Positions 25,772 to 34,333 of a DNA stretch of 64,000 nucleotides are shown here, one piece after another; within the stretch, counting starts at the first letter, position 1, and each line of letters opens with the position of its first letter. Source of the stretch: DATGPD01 sp041398565 (GTDB lineage Bacteria > Planctomycetota > UBA1135 > UBA2386); the NCBI GenBank assembly GCA_041398565.1, contig JAWKUN010000004.1, forward strand, positions 434,001 to 498,000. The letters are read 5' to 3'. The position numbers and the translations under genes were made by a program. The notes beneath the pieces are model-generated. The model was not told the origin of the DNA, did no database searches, and saw only the letters and a program-made list of their open reading frames with translations.

Positions 25772-26992
25772 GTGGCCGCGAGCTTGCGACCGAGCTCGCA
25801 CGACGGAGGATGCGACGCCGAGACCGTGGCCGCCCTCGCCCCTGACCACGTCGATCGCCAAGTCGCGGTCCTGCGCGCCTTCGCAGCGCTGACCTACCCG
25901 TTCGCCTGCGTCCCCTTCCTCTACTTCTACCTGCGCGACTTCGGCATCGGCGTCGACGCCTACGCCAATCTCATCGCCGTCTACTACGTCACGATGGTGG
26001 TCGCCGAGGTGCCGACCGGCCTTCTCGCCGACCGCTTCGGCCGGCGAGCGACCCTCATCGCCGGACCGGCCGTCCTGGCTGCCGGTTTCGTCACCCTCCG
26101 CCTCGGCGGCGAGTTCGCGACCTTCGCGCTGGGCGAGGCGCTGTTGGGCCTCGGCCACTCCCTGCTGTCCGGCCCACCCTCGGCCGTCCTGTTCGACAGC
26201 CTCGCCCTGGCTGGCCGCTCCGAGCGCTTTCTCCGCACCGAAGCCGGGCTGCACGCCGTGCGCACGCTGGCGACCGGCTCGTCGTTCCTGCTGGGCGGCG
26301 CCGTCGCCGCCCTGTCGGGTATCGCGCCGACCATCACGCTGACGGCGTGCCTGTGCGCAGCCGCCAGCCTGATCGCGCTCGCGGTCCGCGAGCCACCTCG
26401 CCAGCGTCTGCGCACCCCCGCCCTGCTGTCGACCGCGCTGCGCGAGCTACGCCAACCGGACGCGCGCTGGATCGCGGCCTACTACGTGGTCGTCTTCTGC
26501 CTCCTCCGCTACTGCTTCCACACCTACCAGCCGTACCTGCAAGAGGCCCATCTGGAGGAGCCACTGTTGGTCGGCCTGCTCTTCTTCGGACTCAACGTCG
26601 TGGCGGCGCCGTGGAGCAAGGCAGCGCCGAGCCTCGTGCAACGCTGGGGCGAGCGGACGATGTTGTGGGTCATGCCCATGTCGATGGCGACGTCGTTGGT
26701 CGTCATGGCGCTGACCGTCGGCTGGCTGGGGATCGCCCTGTTCTTCGTGCATCAGGCCCCGTTCGGCGCGCACTGGGCGGTGGTGCAGGCCTACGCCAAC
26801 CGGCGCCTGACGTCGGCGGCCCGCGCGACCGCGCTCTCGTGCCTGTCGTTCGCCGGGCGCATTGCCTTTGCCGTGGCCTTCCCGCTGCTCGGTCTCCTGC
26901 ACGCCCGGGCCGGTCTGACGACCACCTACCTGGCGACCGGCGCTGCCGGCGCCTTGGCGACGGCCTGGGTCATGCGCGCGCAGCCGCGCTGA
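25772..26992 (+). CDS. Major facilitator superfamily (MFS) transporter
   Basis: About 406 residues with ~12 predicted membrane helices. The loop between helices 2 and 3 carries GLLADRFGRRATL, matching the MFS signature G-x-L-(A/S)-D-R-x-G-R-R. The N-terminal ~30 residues before RQVAVLRAFAALTYPF are not membrane-like, so the true start may be a GTG at 25826. The substrate cannot be predicted; the arrangement resembles drug/H+ antiporter-type permeases. Divergent from the prenyltransferase (91 bp gap) and convergent with the HEAT-VWA gene. Confidence 0.85.
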   Translation: MAASLRPSSHDGGCDAETVAALAPDHVDRQVAVLRAFAALTYPFACVPFLYFYLRDFGIGVDAYANLIAVYYVTMVVAEVPTGLLADRFGRRATLIAGPAVLAAGFVTLRLGGEFATFALGEALLGLGHSLLSGPPSAVLFDSLALAGRSERFLRTEAGLHAVRTLATGSSFLLGGAVAALSGIAPTITLTACLCAAASLIALAVREPPRQRLRTPALLSTALRELRQPDARWIAAYYVVVFCLLRYCFHTYQPYLQEAHLEEPLLVGLLFFGLNVVAAPWSKAAPSLVQRWGERTMLWVMPMSMATSLVVMALTVGWLGIALFFVHQAPFGAHWAVVQAYANRRLTSAARATALSCLSFAGRIAFAVAFPLLGLLHARAGLTTTYLATGAAGALATAWVMRAQPR

Positions 26993-27010
26993 GTCGCCGG
27001 GCCGCGACTC
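26991..27010. terminator. Bidirectional terminator hairpin between convergent genes
   Basis: GAGTCGC-CGGGCC-GCGACTC forms a perfect 7-bp stem with a 6-nt loop. It sits exactly in the 20-bp gap between the stops of the MFS gene (26992) and the HEAT-VWA gene (27013). There is no U-tract, but position and symmetry suit a two-way terminator. Confidence 0.5.
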
Positions 27011-27012
27011 GT

Positions 27013-28566
27013 TCAGCGACCGAGGTCGACGAAGACGCCGCCGTTGTCGACCGCCAGCGCGTTCAGGAACTCCTTCTGGAACTCGCCGATGGCGATCGTG
27101 TGCAGGACGATCTTGTACACCTGGTTCTCTTCCTTGACCGCCTTGCGGATCTCCTCGGTGTCGACGACCTTGCCGACGCTGGGCCGGCCGTCACTGAGGA
27201 AGTAGACCGTATCCAGCTTGACCTTGGCGACGGCAGATGGGGCCGTTGTCGCCGCGCGCCGCGGCTGCTCCGGGTCGATGCCGAACGGGAACATCAGCGC
27301 CTTGAAGGTGTTGGTCTTGCCCTCGGCGATGTTGCTGGAGAGTCCGACGTTGGCGAGTTCCTGGTCGGCGGCGCCGCCGATGCTCCTGAGGTTCTTGATC
27401 CAGGCGCGCGCACTCTCCTTGTTGGTGATGTTGGCCGGCACCAGGTACGACTTCCACGGCTTGAGGTCGGAGGCGAAGGCGACGATGTTGAAGTAGGTGT
27501 TGGGCCCCAGCGAGTCGACCGTCTTGCTGAGCTCGGACTTGACGATGGTCAGCTTCTGGTAGTCCTCGTACCCCTGGAACTTGTCGCGCTCGACCACCAG
27601 ATCCGACATCGATCCGGACACGTCGACGATGAAGAGCACGTAGTCCGAGACGATGGGGATGTTGGCGAAGGTCTTCACGTCGTCCTTGGCGCCGTAGAAC
27701 GCGGCCGACTTCTTGCGTGCCAGCCGCGCCTTCTCCACCTCGGCGTCGGTCGGCGGGCGCCACTCCAAGCGAAACAGACGTTCCATCTGCTTCTGCCACT
27801 CGTCCGGATCGGTGCCGAAGTCCATCGTGGTGATCGAGAACAACGCATCGGCCGCATCCTCGCGCAGCCGCCCGCCCTTCCGCATGAGCCCGATGAGCGG
27901 CATGATCGCCTCTGCCGGACGGACGATCCCCAGAGCCTTGATGGCAGCGGCCTGCACCTGCCACGCCGAGTCGTCGAGGAGCGGCAACAGGGCCGTCCCG
28001 GCTGCCTTGAGCCGCAGGTCGGTGACGGCGTCGGCTGCGGCGACGCGCACCCGCAGGTCCGGGTCGCCGAGCAGAGCGACCACCAAGTCGGAGACCGACG
28101 GGTCACCCAATCGGCCCAAGGCCCGCAGCACCGCGTAGCGCGTCTCGGCGTCCTTGTCGGCGCCCAACTCGACCAGCACCGGGACGGCGCTCTTGATCCC
28201 GGCCCGGCCCACAGCGTCGATCACCGCCGCCCGATCCGCGCCACGCCGGTCCTTGAGCGACCCCAGCACGTGCTCCCAGGTGGCGTCCGCGCCGTAGGTG
28301 GTCACCACGTCGAGCGCCGCGCGCCGGATGTCCTCCTGGGCATCTGTCAGGAGCTTCAGCAGCTCGTCGCATGCGGGCACGCACTCGTTGCCCTTGAGGG
28401 TGTAGATGGCCTCGACCTTCTGCGGAACCTCCTTGAACTTGCGGTAGAAGCGCTTGAACTCCTTGACCGCATCCAGGCGTTGGGCCTCGACGTCAGCCTG
28501 ACCACGGGCGGGACCGAGAAGACAGGAGAGCGCCGCCAGGGCGTACAGCAGGATCCTGAGCGTCAT
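27013..28566 (-). CDS. Exported HEAT-repeat / von Willebrand factor A (VWA) domain protein
   Basis: 517 residues. The N-terminus MTLRILLYALAALSCLLGPARGQ is a signal peptide. Residues ~30-235 form five or six HEAT/PBS-lyase-like helical repeats (AVLRALGRLGDPSVSDLVVALL, AAIKALGIV). Residues ~315-515 form a VWA domain with MIDAS motif DVSGSMSD. A later YFLSDGRPSVGK stretch lies at the second metal-ligand position. This combination suggests a periplasmic or surface metal-dependent adhesion scaffold. It lies 101 bp downstream of the zinc-ribbon gene. Confidence 0.85.
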   Translation of the reverse strand: MTLRILLYALAALSCLLGPARGQADVEAQRLDAVKEFKRFYRKFKEVPQKVEAIYTLKGNECVPACDELLKLLTDAQEDIRRAALDVVTTYGADATWEHVLGSLKDRRGADRAAVIDAVGRAGIKSAVPVLVELGADKDAETRYAVLRALGRLGDPSVSDLVVALLGDPDLRVRVAAADAVTDLRLKAAGTALLPLLDDSAWQVQAAAIKALGIVRPAEAIMPLIGLMRKGGRLREDAADALFSITTMDFGTDPDEWQKQMERLFRLEWRPPTDAEVEKARLARKKSAAFYGAKDDVKTFANIPIVSDYVLFIVDVSGSMSDLVVERDKFQGYEDYQKLTIVKSELSKTVDSLGPNTYFNIVAFASDLKPWKSYLVPANITNKESARAWIKNLRSIGGAADQELANVGLSSNIAEGKTNTFKALMFPFGIDPEQPRRAATTAPSAVAKVKLDTVYFLSDGRPSVGKVVDTEEIRKAVKEENQVYKIVLHTIAIGEFQKEFLNALAVDNGGVFVDLGR

Positions 28567-28595
28567 GTATCTGCGGGGTCCGGAAGGACCGGCGC

Positions 28596-28601
28596 ATGCT
28601 A
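28596..28601 (-). promoter_or_regulatory. Possible extended -10 promoter for the HEAT-VWA gene
   Basis: The minus strand reads TGC-TAGCAT (TGn plus a 4/6 match to TATAAT) about 30 nt before the ATG at 28566. No -35 is evident. The implied leader contains a small GGTCC/GGACC hairpin (28577-28590). Confidence 0.25.
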
Positions 28602-28667
28602 GCAGAATCGACGCGCGCCGCGCCGCAGGTCACGCGCTACCGCGCACGCCAGCGTCGCCGACGAGGA

Positions 28668-29195
28668 TCACGATCGCCACCACGACAGGTGGGCGTGACG
28701 CTCGAGGTTGGCACACAGCCGCTGCAGGTCGTGCTGCGCCGCCTGCACCATGACCGCGTCGATCCGCTCGGGGTCGCGGTGGAAGCGCGGCTTCAGGGTG
28801 AAGGTCAAGCGCGCCTGGTACTCGACCTCGACGACCCAGTGCACGCCTCCCGACCCAGCCGCCGCCAAGGCCAGCGACTTCACCAGGTTCTCGATGGCGG
28901 TGAGCACCTTCGCGTCGCCGCCGTGCATTTGGACGAACGGCCAGGTCCTCTGCGCGGGCGTGCCGGCACTCGCGCGCGCCACGCGCAGGCCGAGACGACG
29001 TTCCACGGCCCGCACCAGCGGGTAGACGATCGGGTCGAAGCCACGGTCGTGGGCCTCACGCGCGAGTTCCACGCGCGCCACCGACGCGTCGTCGCCGGCC
29101 AAGGCGCCGCACATCTCGCACTCCAGCACCGACGCCCCGTCACGCTCGACCGCCACCAGCGATCGATTGCCGCACTCGTCGCAGACGCCGGCCAT
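28668..29195 (-). CDS. N-terminal zinc-ribbon protein, function unknown
   Basis: 175 residues. The first ~30 carry two CxxC pairs (CDEC at residues 5-8, CEMC at 27-30), a compact zinc ribbon. The remaining alpha/beta region (VYPLVRAVERRLGLRV, VHWVVEVEYQARLTFTLKPRFHRDPERIDAVM) matches no family I know. The ATG at 29195 shares one base with the stop of the upstream 759-residue membrane protein gene (TGATG), so the two are co-expressed. The C-terminus ends SWWRS. Confidence 0.7.
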   Translation of the reverse strand: MAGVCDECGNRSLVAVERDGASVLECEMCGALAGDDASVARVELAREAHDRGFDPIVYPLVRAVERRLGLRVARASAGTPAQRTWPFVQMHGGDAKVLTAIENLVKSLALAAAGSGGVHWVVEVEYQARLTFTLKPRFHRDPERIDAVMVQAAQHDLQRLCANLERHAHLSWWRS

Positions 29196-31474
29196 CAGCG
29201 GCCTTGCTGCGGCGGTGCTCCCGGCGTCGACGAGGAATTGGGCGCCGAGACCGTGCCCTTGGGCGCTTTGCTCGCCTGCCGCTCCAGCATGGTCTTGATC
29301 CAGCCAGCGTCACCGTCCTCGAGCACCTGCACGCTCGACTTGCTCTGCTGACCGACTTCTTCGATGCTGTTCCGCGGGATGAGGACCTGGTTCTTCTGCA
29401 CCTCGAGAACCACGTTGTCAGCCAAGCTGTTGTTCAGGATCTTGCCGAACAACTTGTTGCTGTTGGTCAGGCGGACGTAGCCGTCGGCCGACCCGTGCAT
29501 GATGCGGTACTCCTCGCTGGCGAGAGGGACGATCGCGTTGAGGTCGTCGAAGGCGATGGTGATCTCACCCGACGTCAGGTCGAGGGTGAGGAAGCTGCTG
29601 TCCATCGCCTTCACGCGCCCGAGGAAGAAGTTCATGTTCTTCAACTGGGCGAAGGCCTGGGTGCCGGTCACCAAGCCATCGGCCAAGTGATGCACGCGCG
29701 GACGCGCTGTCGGCTCGGCGCGACGGATCTGCAGATCGTCACCGATTCGGGTTGTGTCGTCCGCCTTGGCCACCGTGACCAGGGGCGTTTGAACCGTCTC
29801 CGTCGGCGGCGGCTCCACCGGGGGCGGCTCCTGCGCGACGTGGACCGGCCCGACGTCCGGGTTGTCCGGCGCGGGCGGGTTCTCGGCCACCGGCGGGTGC
29901 TCGGCGACCGGTGGGTTCTCGGCGACGGGCGGGTTCTCGACCGGCGGGTTCTCGACCGGCGGGTTCTCGGCGACGGGCGGGTCCTCCACCGGCGGGTTCT
30001 CCACCGGCGGCGGTTCCATGGGGTCCTTGCCGACAGGCGGGTCCTTCGCCACCACCAGCGGGTTCTCGAGGGGCGGGTTCTCGACGGGCGGGTTCTCGAT
30101 CGGGGGAACCGGATCGGTCGACGCCACCGGCGGTGTCGGCACCACCGGCGTCTCGCCCGATCCTGGAGCTTCCGGCTCACCCACATCGAGCGAGATCTGC
30201 GGCCGTGCGATCGCCGCGCGATCCACCAGGGCAGGCGGCGCGCCGAGACCGAGCCACTCGGGACGCATGAACGCGAAGCCGGCGGTGACGCCGACGAGCA
30301 CCAGAGCCGCTGCCGCGAACACCGTCATGAAGCCGCGCCGGCGACGGACAGGGGCACCGATCACCGTGCCCGCGGTACCGGCACCGTGCGTGACGTAGGA
30401 CTCTTCGTACTCGGCGTAGTCGGGCTCGCCCTCTTCCTGCGGCACCGGGATGTAGGTGCCACTGTCGCTCGCCGGCATGGCGTCGCTGCCGTAGATCGGG
30501 TCGTAGGCCTCGTCGTCGGCAGCGTAGTCCGCGTCCTCGTACGGCTCCTCCGAGTACTGGTCCTCGGACATGGCGTCGTGGTGCGATGCGGCCTCGACAC
30601 CTTCCTCGACGTCGTCATCCACCTCGGCTCGGTAGGCACCGGTGGCGCGCATCTGGCCGCTTTCGACCCCTGCCCACACGCCGCTCGCCGGCGCGGTCAC
30701 TTCGACCTCGTCGATGGGCTGGATCCCGAACTGCTCCACCGGCTCGCCTTCGGTGATGGCGAAGTCACCCACCAGCTGAGCATCACTGTCGTCTTCGACG
30801 ATCTCGAGATCGTCCTCGACCCCGGTACCCCAGTCGTCTTCGTCCTGAGCGGGAGCCTGGTCGTCGCCGTCGTGCGCGTTGACGCCCATCTCGTCGGGGC
30901 TCAACGAGCTGCCGCCCCAGCCGCTCTCCACGCCCTCGTCGAACGCGGGTCCGTCGTGCCCGAAGGTCTCCGAAGCGACCGCCTCCGGTGGCGGCGCGAA
31001 CAGCTCGTCCTCGACCGACGGCTCGAACTCGTGGCCGAGATCGACGTCGTCGCTCTCGTCGGCATCGCCGGCCGGCGCGGCCCCACCTGAGCGCACCGCT
31101 CCGAACATCGCGGCTTCGTCGGCGAGGGACTCCATCGAGTCGTCGTCGGCGAGCTTCATCGGCGCATCGGCCGATTCGGTCGCCGCCGACGGGACCTCTT
31201 GCGGCGCCGGTGGCACCGTCGCGTCCACTCCGAACTCGTCGTCGTCGATGACGAAGACGTCGTCGGCATCTTCGATCTCGAGACCGCCGAAGTCGCCGCC
31301 CTGGTCGCCAGGGTCCGTGGGACCCCGGGGACTCGCGGCGCTGGACGGCAGACCGACCTCGTTCTCGACGTCGGTGAAGGCCTGATCCAACTCGTCGTTG
31401 TCGCCACCTTCGAGGACGAACGGATCGTCGTCGTCTGGTCGCAGTTCGTCAGGACGGCGTGGCTCGATAGTCAT
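29195..31474 (-). CDS. Large acidic, single-pass membrane protein with proline-rich spacer and Sm-like C-terminal domain
   Basis: 759 residues. Residues 1-~370 are extremely acidic and low in complexity (many D/E, few K/R) and presumably cytoplasmic. A basic RRRR stop-transfer patch precedes one membrane helix at ~381-403. Next comes a proline spacer (~425-560) of repeated NPPVE/NPPVAE units. A C-terminal ~150-residue beta domain has two similar units (GRVKAMDSSFLTLDL...; VRLTNSNKLFGKILN...) resembling small Sm/SH3-like barrels. The function is unknown; a bridging protein from cytoplasm through the periplasm is an attractive reading. Overlaps the zinc-ribbon gene by 1 nt. Confidence 0.72.
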   Translation of the reverse strand: MTIEPRRPDELRPDDDDPFVLEGGDNDELDQAFTDVENEVGLPSSAASPRGPTDPGDQGGDFGGLEIEDADDVFVIDDDEFGVDATVPPAPQEVPSAATESADAPMKLADDDSMESLADEAAMFGAVRSGGAAPAGDADESDDVDLGHEFEPSVEDELFAPPPEAVASETFGHDGPAFDEGVESGWGGSSLSPDEMGVNAHDGDDQAPAQDEDDWGTGVEDDLEIVEDDSDAQLVGDFAITEGEPVEQFGIQPIDEVEVTAPASGVWAGVESGQMRATGAYRAEVDDDVEEGVEAASHHDAMSEDQYSEEPYEDADYAADDEAYDPIYGSDAMPASDSGTYIPVPQEEGEPDYAEYEESYVTHGAGTAGTVIGAPVRRRRGFMTVFAAAALVLVGVTAGFAFMRPEWLGLGAPPALVDRAAIARPQISLDVGEPEAPGSGETPVVPTPPVASTDPVPPIENPPVENPPLENPLVVAKDPPVGKDPMEPPPVENPPVEDPPVAENPPVENPPVENPPVAENPPVAEHPPVAENPPAPDNPDVGPVHVAQEPPPVEPPPTETVQTPLVTVAKADDTTRIGDDLQIRRAEPTARPRVHHLADGLVTGTQAFAQLKNMNFFLGRVKAMDSSFLTLDLTSGEITIAFDDLNAIVPLASEEYRIMHGSADGYVRLTNSNKLFGKILNNSLADNVVLEVQKNQVLIPRNSIEEVGQQSKSSVQVLEDGDAGWIKTMLERQASKAPKGTVSAPNSSSTPGAPPQQGR
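29870..30110 (-). repeat. Degenerate 15/18-bp tandem repeats encoding NPPVE / NPPVAE
   Basis: About a dozen copies of a 15-bp unit (and an 18-bp variant with an extra Ala codon) encode the proline-rich spacer of the membrane protein at 29195-31474. Neighbouring copies are nearly identical on the DNA level (GGCGGGTTCTCGACC on the plus strand). They are therefore likely to change in number by slippage or recombination. Confidence 0.75.
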
Positions 31475-31501
31475 ACGCGGATCTCTGGGGCAACCCTCGG
31501 C

Positions 31502-31507
31502 ATTATC
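31502..31507 (-). promoter_or_regulatory. Possible -10 element upstream of the acidic membrane protein gene
   Basis: GATAAT on the minus strand (5/6 to consensus) lies 28 bp before the ATG at 31474, giving a ~20-nt leader. No good -35 at 16-18 bp is seen. The 100-bp gap to the selB stop would allow a separate transcription start. Confidence 0.3.
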
Positions 31508-31574
31508 GTCACGCTGGCCCCCGTCGAGTTGAGAACTTCGTGGCCTCGAATCCGCGACGCGCCGGCGACTTCCG

Positions 31575-33524
31575 CTACAGCGCGTCCAATTCGGTCAGGA
31601 TTCGCGACGCCGGCAGCAGCACGCGGACGCCGCCACGCAGGCGCGTAAGTCCGACGGCATCGAGATGTTCCAGCAGCGGGATCAGGTACTTGCGGCTCGT
31701 CTCGAGATGGTCGCGAAGCTGCGGAATGTCCAGCTCGCCGGCGTGGGCCAGGCAGTTGTCGCGAACCGCACGCATCGCCCGTCGCAGCGCCGAATGGGCG
31801 TAGTAGTGGTCGCCGACGCGGACGACACGACCCTCGTCTTGAGCCCGTTGCAACGCGCTCTGCAGCGCGTCCCCTCCCAAGTTCACCGCCGTGCCGATCT
31901 CCTCGACTGCCGGCGGCCGCAGCTGCGCCGCCTCGCACGCGGCGCACACGCGCTCCACGACGGCCGCTTCTTGGGGCGGGAGAGCCTGCAAGCGGTCCAC
32001 GAACACGATTCGCCCCTGCGCGCCGGCCCGCACCTTGCCGGTGCGCTCGAGCTCCTCGAGAGCCGCATCCAGGAGCGGCTGCGGCAGAGTGCGGCTGGTG
32101 CGCAAGGAGGCCTTCGCCACCGAGGCGGCGAGCGGCTTGGACTTGAGCATGCGCTCGACCCCACTGAGGATCTCGCCGACACCCTGCGCCAGGAACTCGT
32201 GCGCGAACGCCCGCTCGTTGCCCGCATGGAAGTGGACCTCGGGGTGCGAACGCACGACGTCGGCGACCGCCGCGGCGTCCACCGACATGATCGTCGCCAA
32301 CTCGGCCACCGAGCGGCCGGCCGGACCGGCGTGCGCGAGATGCTTCAGGACCTGCGCCTCGGGCGAGCTGCCCGCCTGCTGTAGGTCGCGCAGCTCCTGG
32401 CCCAGCGCCGCGCGGCGGTAGCGTCCCGCGCTCGCCGCCAGCCTGAGGACGCTGCCGCCGCCGACTGTGCGCACCGGATTCTGCTGCCGCAACAGGAAGC
32501 GGTCACCGTGGACCACGCACGCGTCCTCCTCGAGTAGGACGCGCGCCACCACGGTGCTGCCCGGCTCCAGACGCTCGCGGTCGAGCAGCACGAGCAACCC
32601 TTGGATCTCGACGGTCCCCGAGTGGAAGCGCACGGGAGTGCGATGCTCGAGCGTCCGCGCACCGGGCAGGACTCGCAGCTCGACGTCGACGGCGCTGCCC
32701 ACCGCGAACACACCGGGCTCGGCAGCCACCATGCCTCGCTGCAAGCGCTCGATGTCGGCGTCGGGCACCGACAGCGCGGTGGAGTGGCCCGCCACGGCCC
32801 GCTGCACCTTGCGGCCGTAGGCGTGCAGAGCGCGCACGCGCGAACGCTGCTCCCCGGGCAGGAACTCCACCTCATGGCCCGGCTCGACGGTGCCGCTGGC
32901 CGGAATGCCCGTGACGACCGTGCCGATGCCCTGTAGCGAGAAGACGCGCTGGATGGACATGCGGAAAGGACCGCTGGCCGGGCGCGGCTCGATCGCCGCG
33001 GCCAGCTCGGCCAGACGCGCATGCAACTCCGGCAGACCCACGCCGGTCACCGAACTCACCCGCAGGACGTCGAACTCGGCGAGCGCGGTCCCCGCCAACG
33101 CCTCACGCACGTCCTCTTCGGCCAGAAGGATGGTCTCCTCGTCGGCCATGTCGACCTTGGTGAGCGCCACCAGCCCGCGCCGCACGCCCAGCAACTGCAG
33201 GATGTCGATGTGTTCGCGCGTCTGCGGCATCACGCCGTCGTCGGCGGCCACGACCAGGATCGCGACGTCGATGGAGGTGCTACCGGCCACCATGTGGCGG
33301 ACGAAACGCTCGTGCCCGGGGACGTCGACGATGCCGATGCGGCGCCCATCGGGCAGCCGGAGGTTGGCGAAGCCGAGGTCGATGGTCAGTCCCCGCTCCT
33401 TCTCCTCGGGCAGTCGGTCCGGATCGATGCCGGTCAGGGCCCGCACGAGGCTGCTCTTGCCGTGGTCGATGTGTCCCGCGGTACCGGCGATGACCGCGTG
33501 GATCGCCTGGTCCCCTGCGGCCAC
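31575..33524 (-). CDS. selB: Selenocysteine-specific elongation factor SelB
   Basis: 649 residues. An N-terminal GTPase has GHIDHGKS (17-24), DVPGH (67-71) and TKVD (~125). EF-Tu-like domains 2-4 follow, then a C-terminal chain of winged helices (~390-640) that bind SECIS RNA. Together these separate SelB from EF-Tu and IF2. The start is a GTG at 33524 sharing a base with the previous stop (TAGTG); a longer frame exists upstream but is antisense-like. It delivers Sec-tRNA to UGA codons, so this genome should also encode selA, selD and tRNA-Sec, none of which is in the window. Confidence 0.93.
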   Translation of the reverse strand: MAAGDQAIHAVIAGTAGHIDHGKSSLVRALTGIDPDRLPEEKERGLTIDLGFANLRLPDGRRIGIVDVPGHERFVRHMVAGSTSIDVAILVVAADDGVMPQTREHIDILQLLGVRRGLVALTKVDMADEETILLAEEDVREALAGTALAEFDVLRVSSVTGVGLPELHARLAELAAAIEPRPASGPFRMSIQRVFSLQGIGTVVTGIPASGTVEPGHEVEFLPGEQRSRVRALHAYGRKVQRAVAGHSTALSVPDADIERLQRGMVAAEPGVFAVGSAVDVELRVLPGARTLEHRTPVRFHSGTVEIQGLLVLLDRERLEPGSTVVARVLLEEDACVVHGDRFLLRQQNPVRTVGGGSVLRLAASAGRYRRAALGQELRDLQQAGSSPEAQVLKHLAHAGPAGRSVAELATIMSVDAAAVADVVRSHPEVHFHAGNERAFAHEFLAQGVGEILSGVERMLKSKPLAASVAKASLRTSRTLPQPLLDAALEELERTGKVRAGAQGRIVFVDRLQALPPQEAAVVERVCAACEAAQLRPPAVEEIGTAVNLGGDALQSALQRAQDEGRVVRVGDHYYAHSALRRAMRAVRDNCLAHAGELDIPQLRDHLETSRKYLIPLLEHLDAVGLTRLRGGVRVLLPASRILTELDAL

Positions 33525-34234
33525 TATCCGGAGTCCCGCAGGAACAGGATGCGGTCGCACGACCCGCACTCGACGATCGACGTGCCGCCGCGCAGGCGGG
33601 CGATGTCGTTCATCGTGACGCGGTTGTAGCAGCCCTGGCAAACCTGCCCCTCGACGGCACACACGGCCAGACGGTCACGCGAGCGGAACAACGTGTCGTA
33701 CTGCGCCACCAGCTCGCCCGGCACCCCGACCAGGAGCTCCGTGCGCCCGACCGCCACCTTGGCGACCTCGGCTTCGCGCACGGTGCGCAGCTCGTCTGCC
33801 TTGCGCAAGAACGTCTCGAACACCGAGGCCTCGGCGTTCGCGGCGGCCACCGCCTCGTCGCGCTGGGCCGTCAGCGGCGCCAGCTTGTCGAGCAGGGCCA
33901 GCGCCTCTTCCTGCAGCCGGTCGCGCTCGCGCTTGACCGACTCGATCTGCAGCAGCGTCGCCTGGTACTCGGCGTTGTTCTTCACCGTGTTCAGGCGGCC
34001 GTCGAGCTTCTTGATCTCCTCGTCCGACTGCTTGGTCGACAGCTCGAGGTTGCGGATCGACAGCTCGGCGTCCTGGACGGCCTTCTCCTTGACAGCGGCG
34101 TCGGCCCGCTTGTTGTCGAGCGCACGCTGGCGTTTGGCGGTCTCGTCGGGAAGCGAATCGAGGTCCCGACGCAAGCTCGCGATCTCTTGGTCGAGCTTCT
34201 GAAGGTCGAGGAGCTTCTTTACCTGCGGATGCAC
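33524..34234 (-). CDS. CT398-like coiled-coil / C4 zinc-ribbon protein
   Basis: 236 residues. Residues ~1-175 are a long charged coiled coil, probably an antiparallel hairpin. The C-terminal ~50 hold a zinc ribbon with CxxC at CQGC and a second pair in ECGSCDRILFL. This matches the CT398 family, reported as nucleic-acid-associated or linked to flagellar/secretion and sigma-54 functions in some bacteria. Its position between rpoD and selB points to a role in transcription or translation; that is inference. The stop overlaps the selB GTG. Confidence 0.85.
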   Translation of the reverse strand: MHPQVKKLLDLQKLDQEIASLRRDLDSLPDETAKRQRALDNKRADAAVKEKAVQDAELSIRNLELSTKQSDEEIKKLDGRLNTVKNNAEYQATLLQIESVKRERDRLQEEALALLDKLAPLTAQRDEAVAAANAEASVFETFLRKADELRTVREAEVAKVAVGRTELLVGVPGELVAQYDTLFRSRDRLAVCAVEGQVCQGCYNRVTMNDIARLRGGTSIVECGSCDRILFLRDSG

Positions 34235-34333
34235 CGTGTGAGCCGCAGTCTAGCTCCGCCGTCGGCCCGCACAAGCCAATGCAGGCAAGGAATCGGAAGT
34301 CCCGGGCCCGCCGACCGCGGCCGCCGCCCCGGG

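Noticed and set aside
29862..30112. Tandem 15-18-bp units considered as a CRISPR array or intergenic repeat
   Set aside because: Units are contiguous, in frame and code for NPPVE/NPPVAE; there are no unique spacers.
29204..31090. A 628-codon plus-strand frame and a Gly/Phe/Ser repeat frame across the proline-repeat gene
   Set aside because: Both mirror the acidic/proline repeats of the minus-strand membrane protein; no start signals or domains.
31530..31560. TCGAATCC-type sequence near selB, considered as the T-arm of a tRNA-Sec
   Set aside because: The loop begins CTCGAAT rather than TTCGAAT, and no acceptor, D or anticodon stems can be paired around it.
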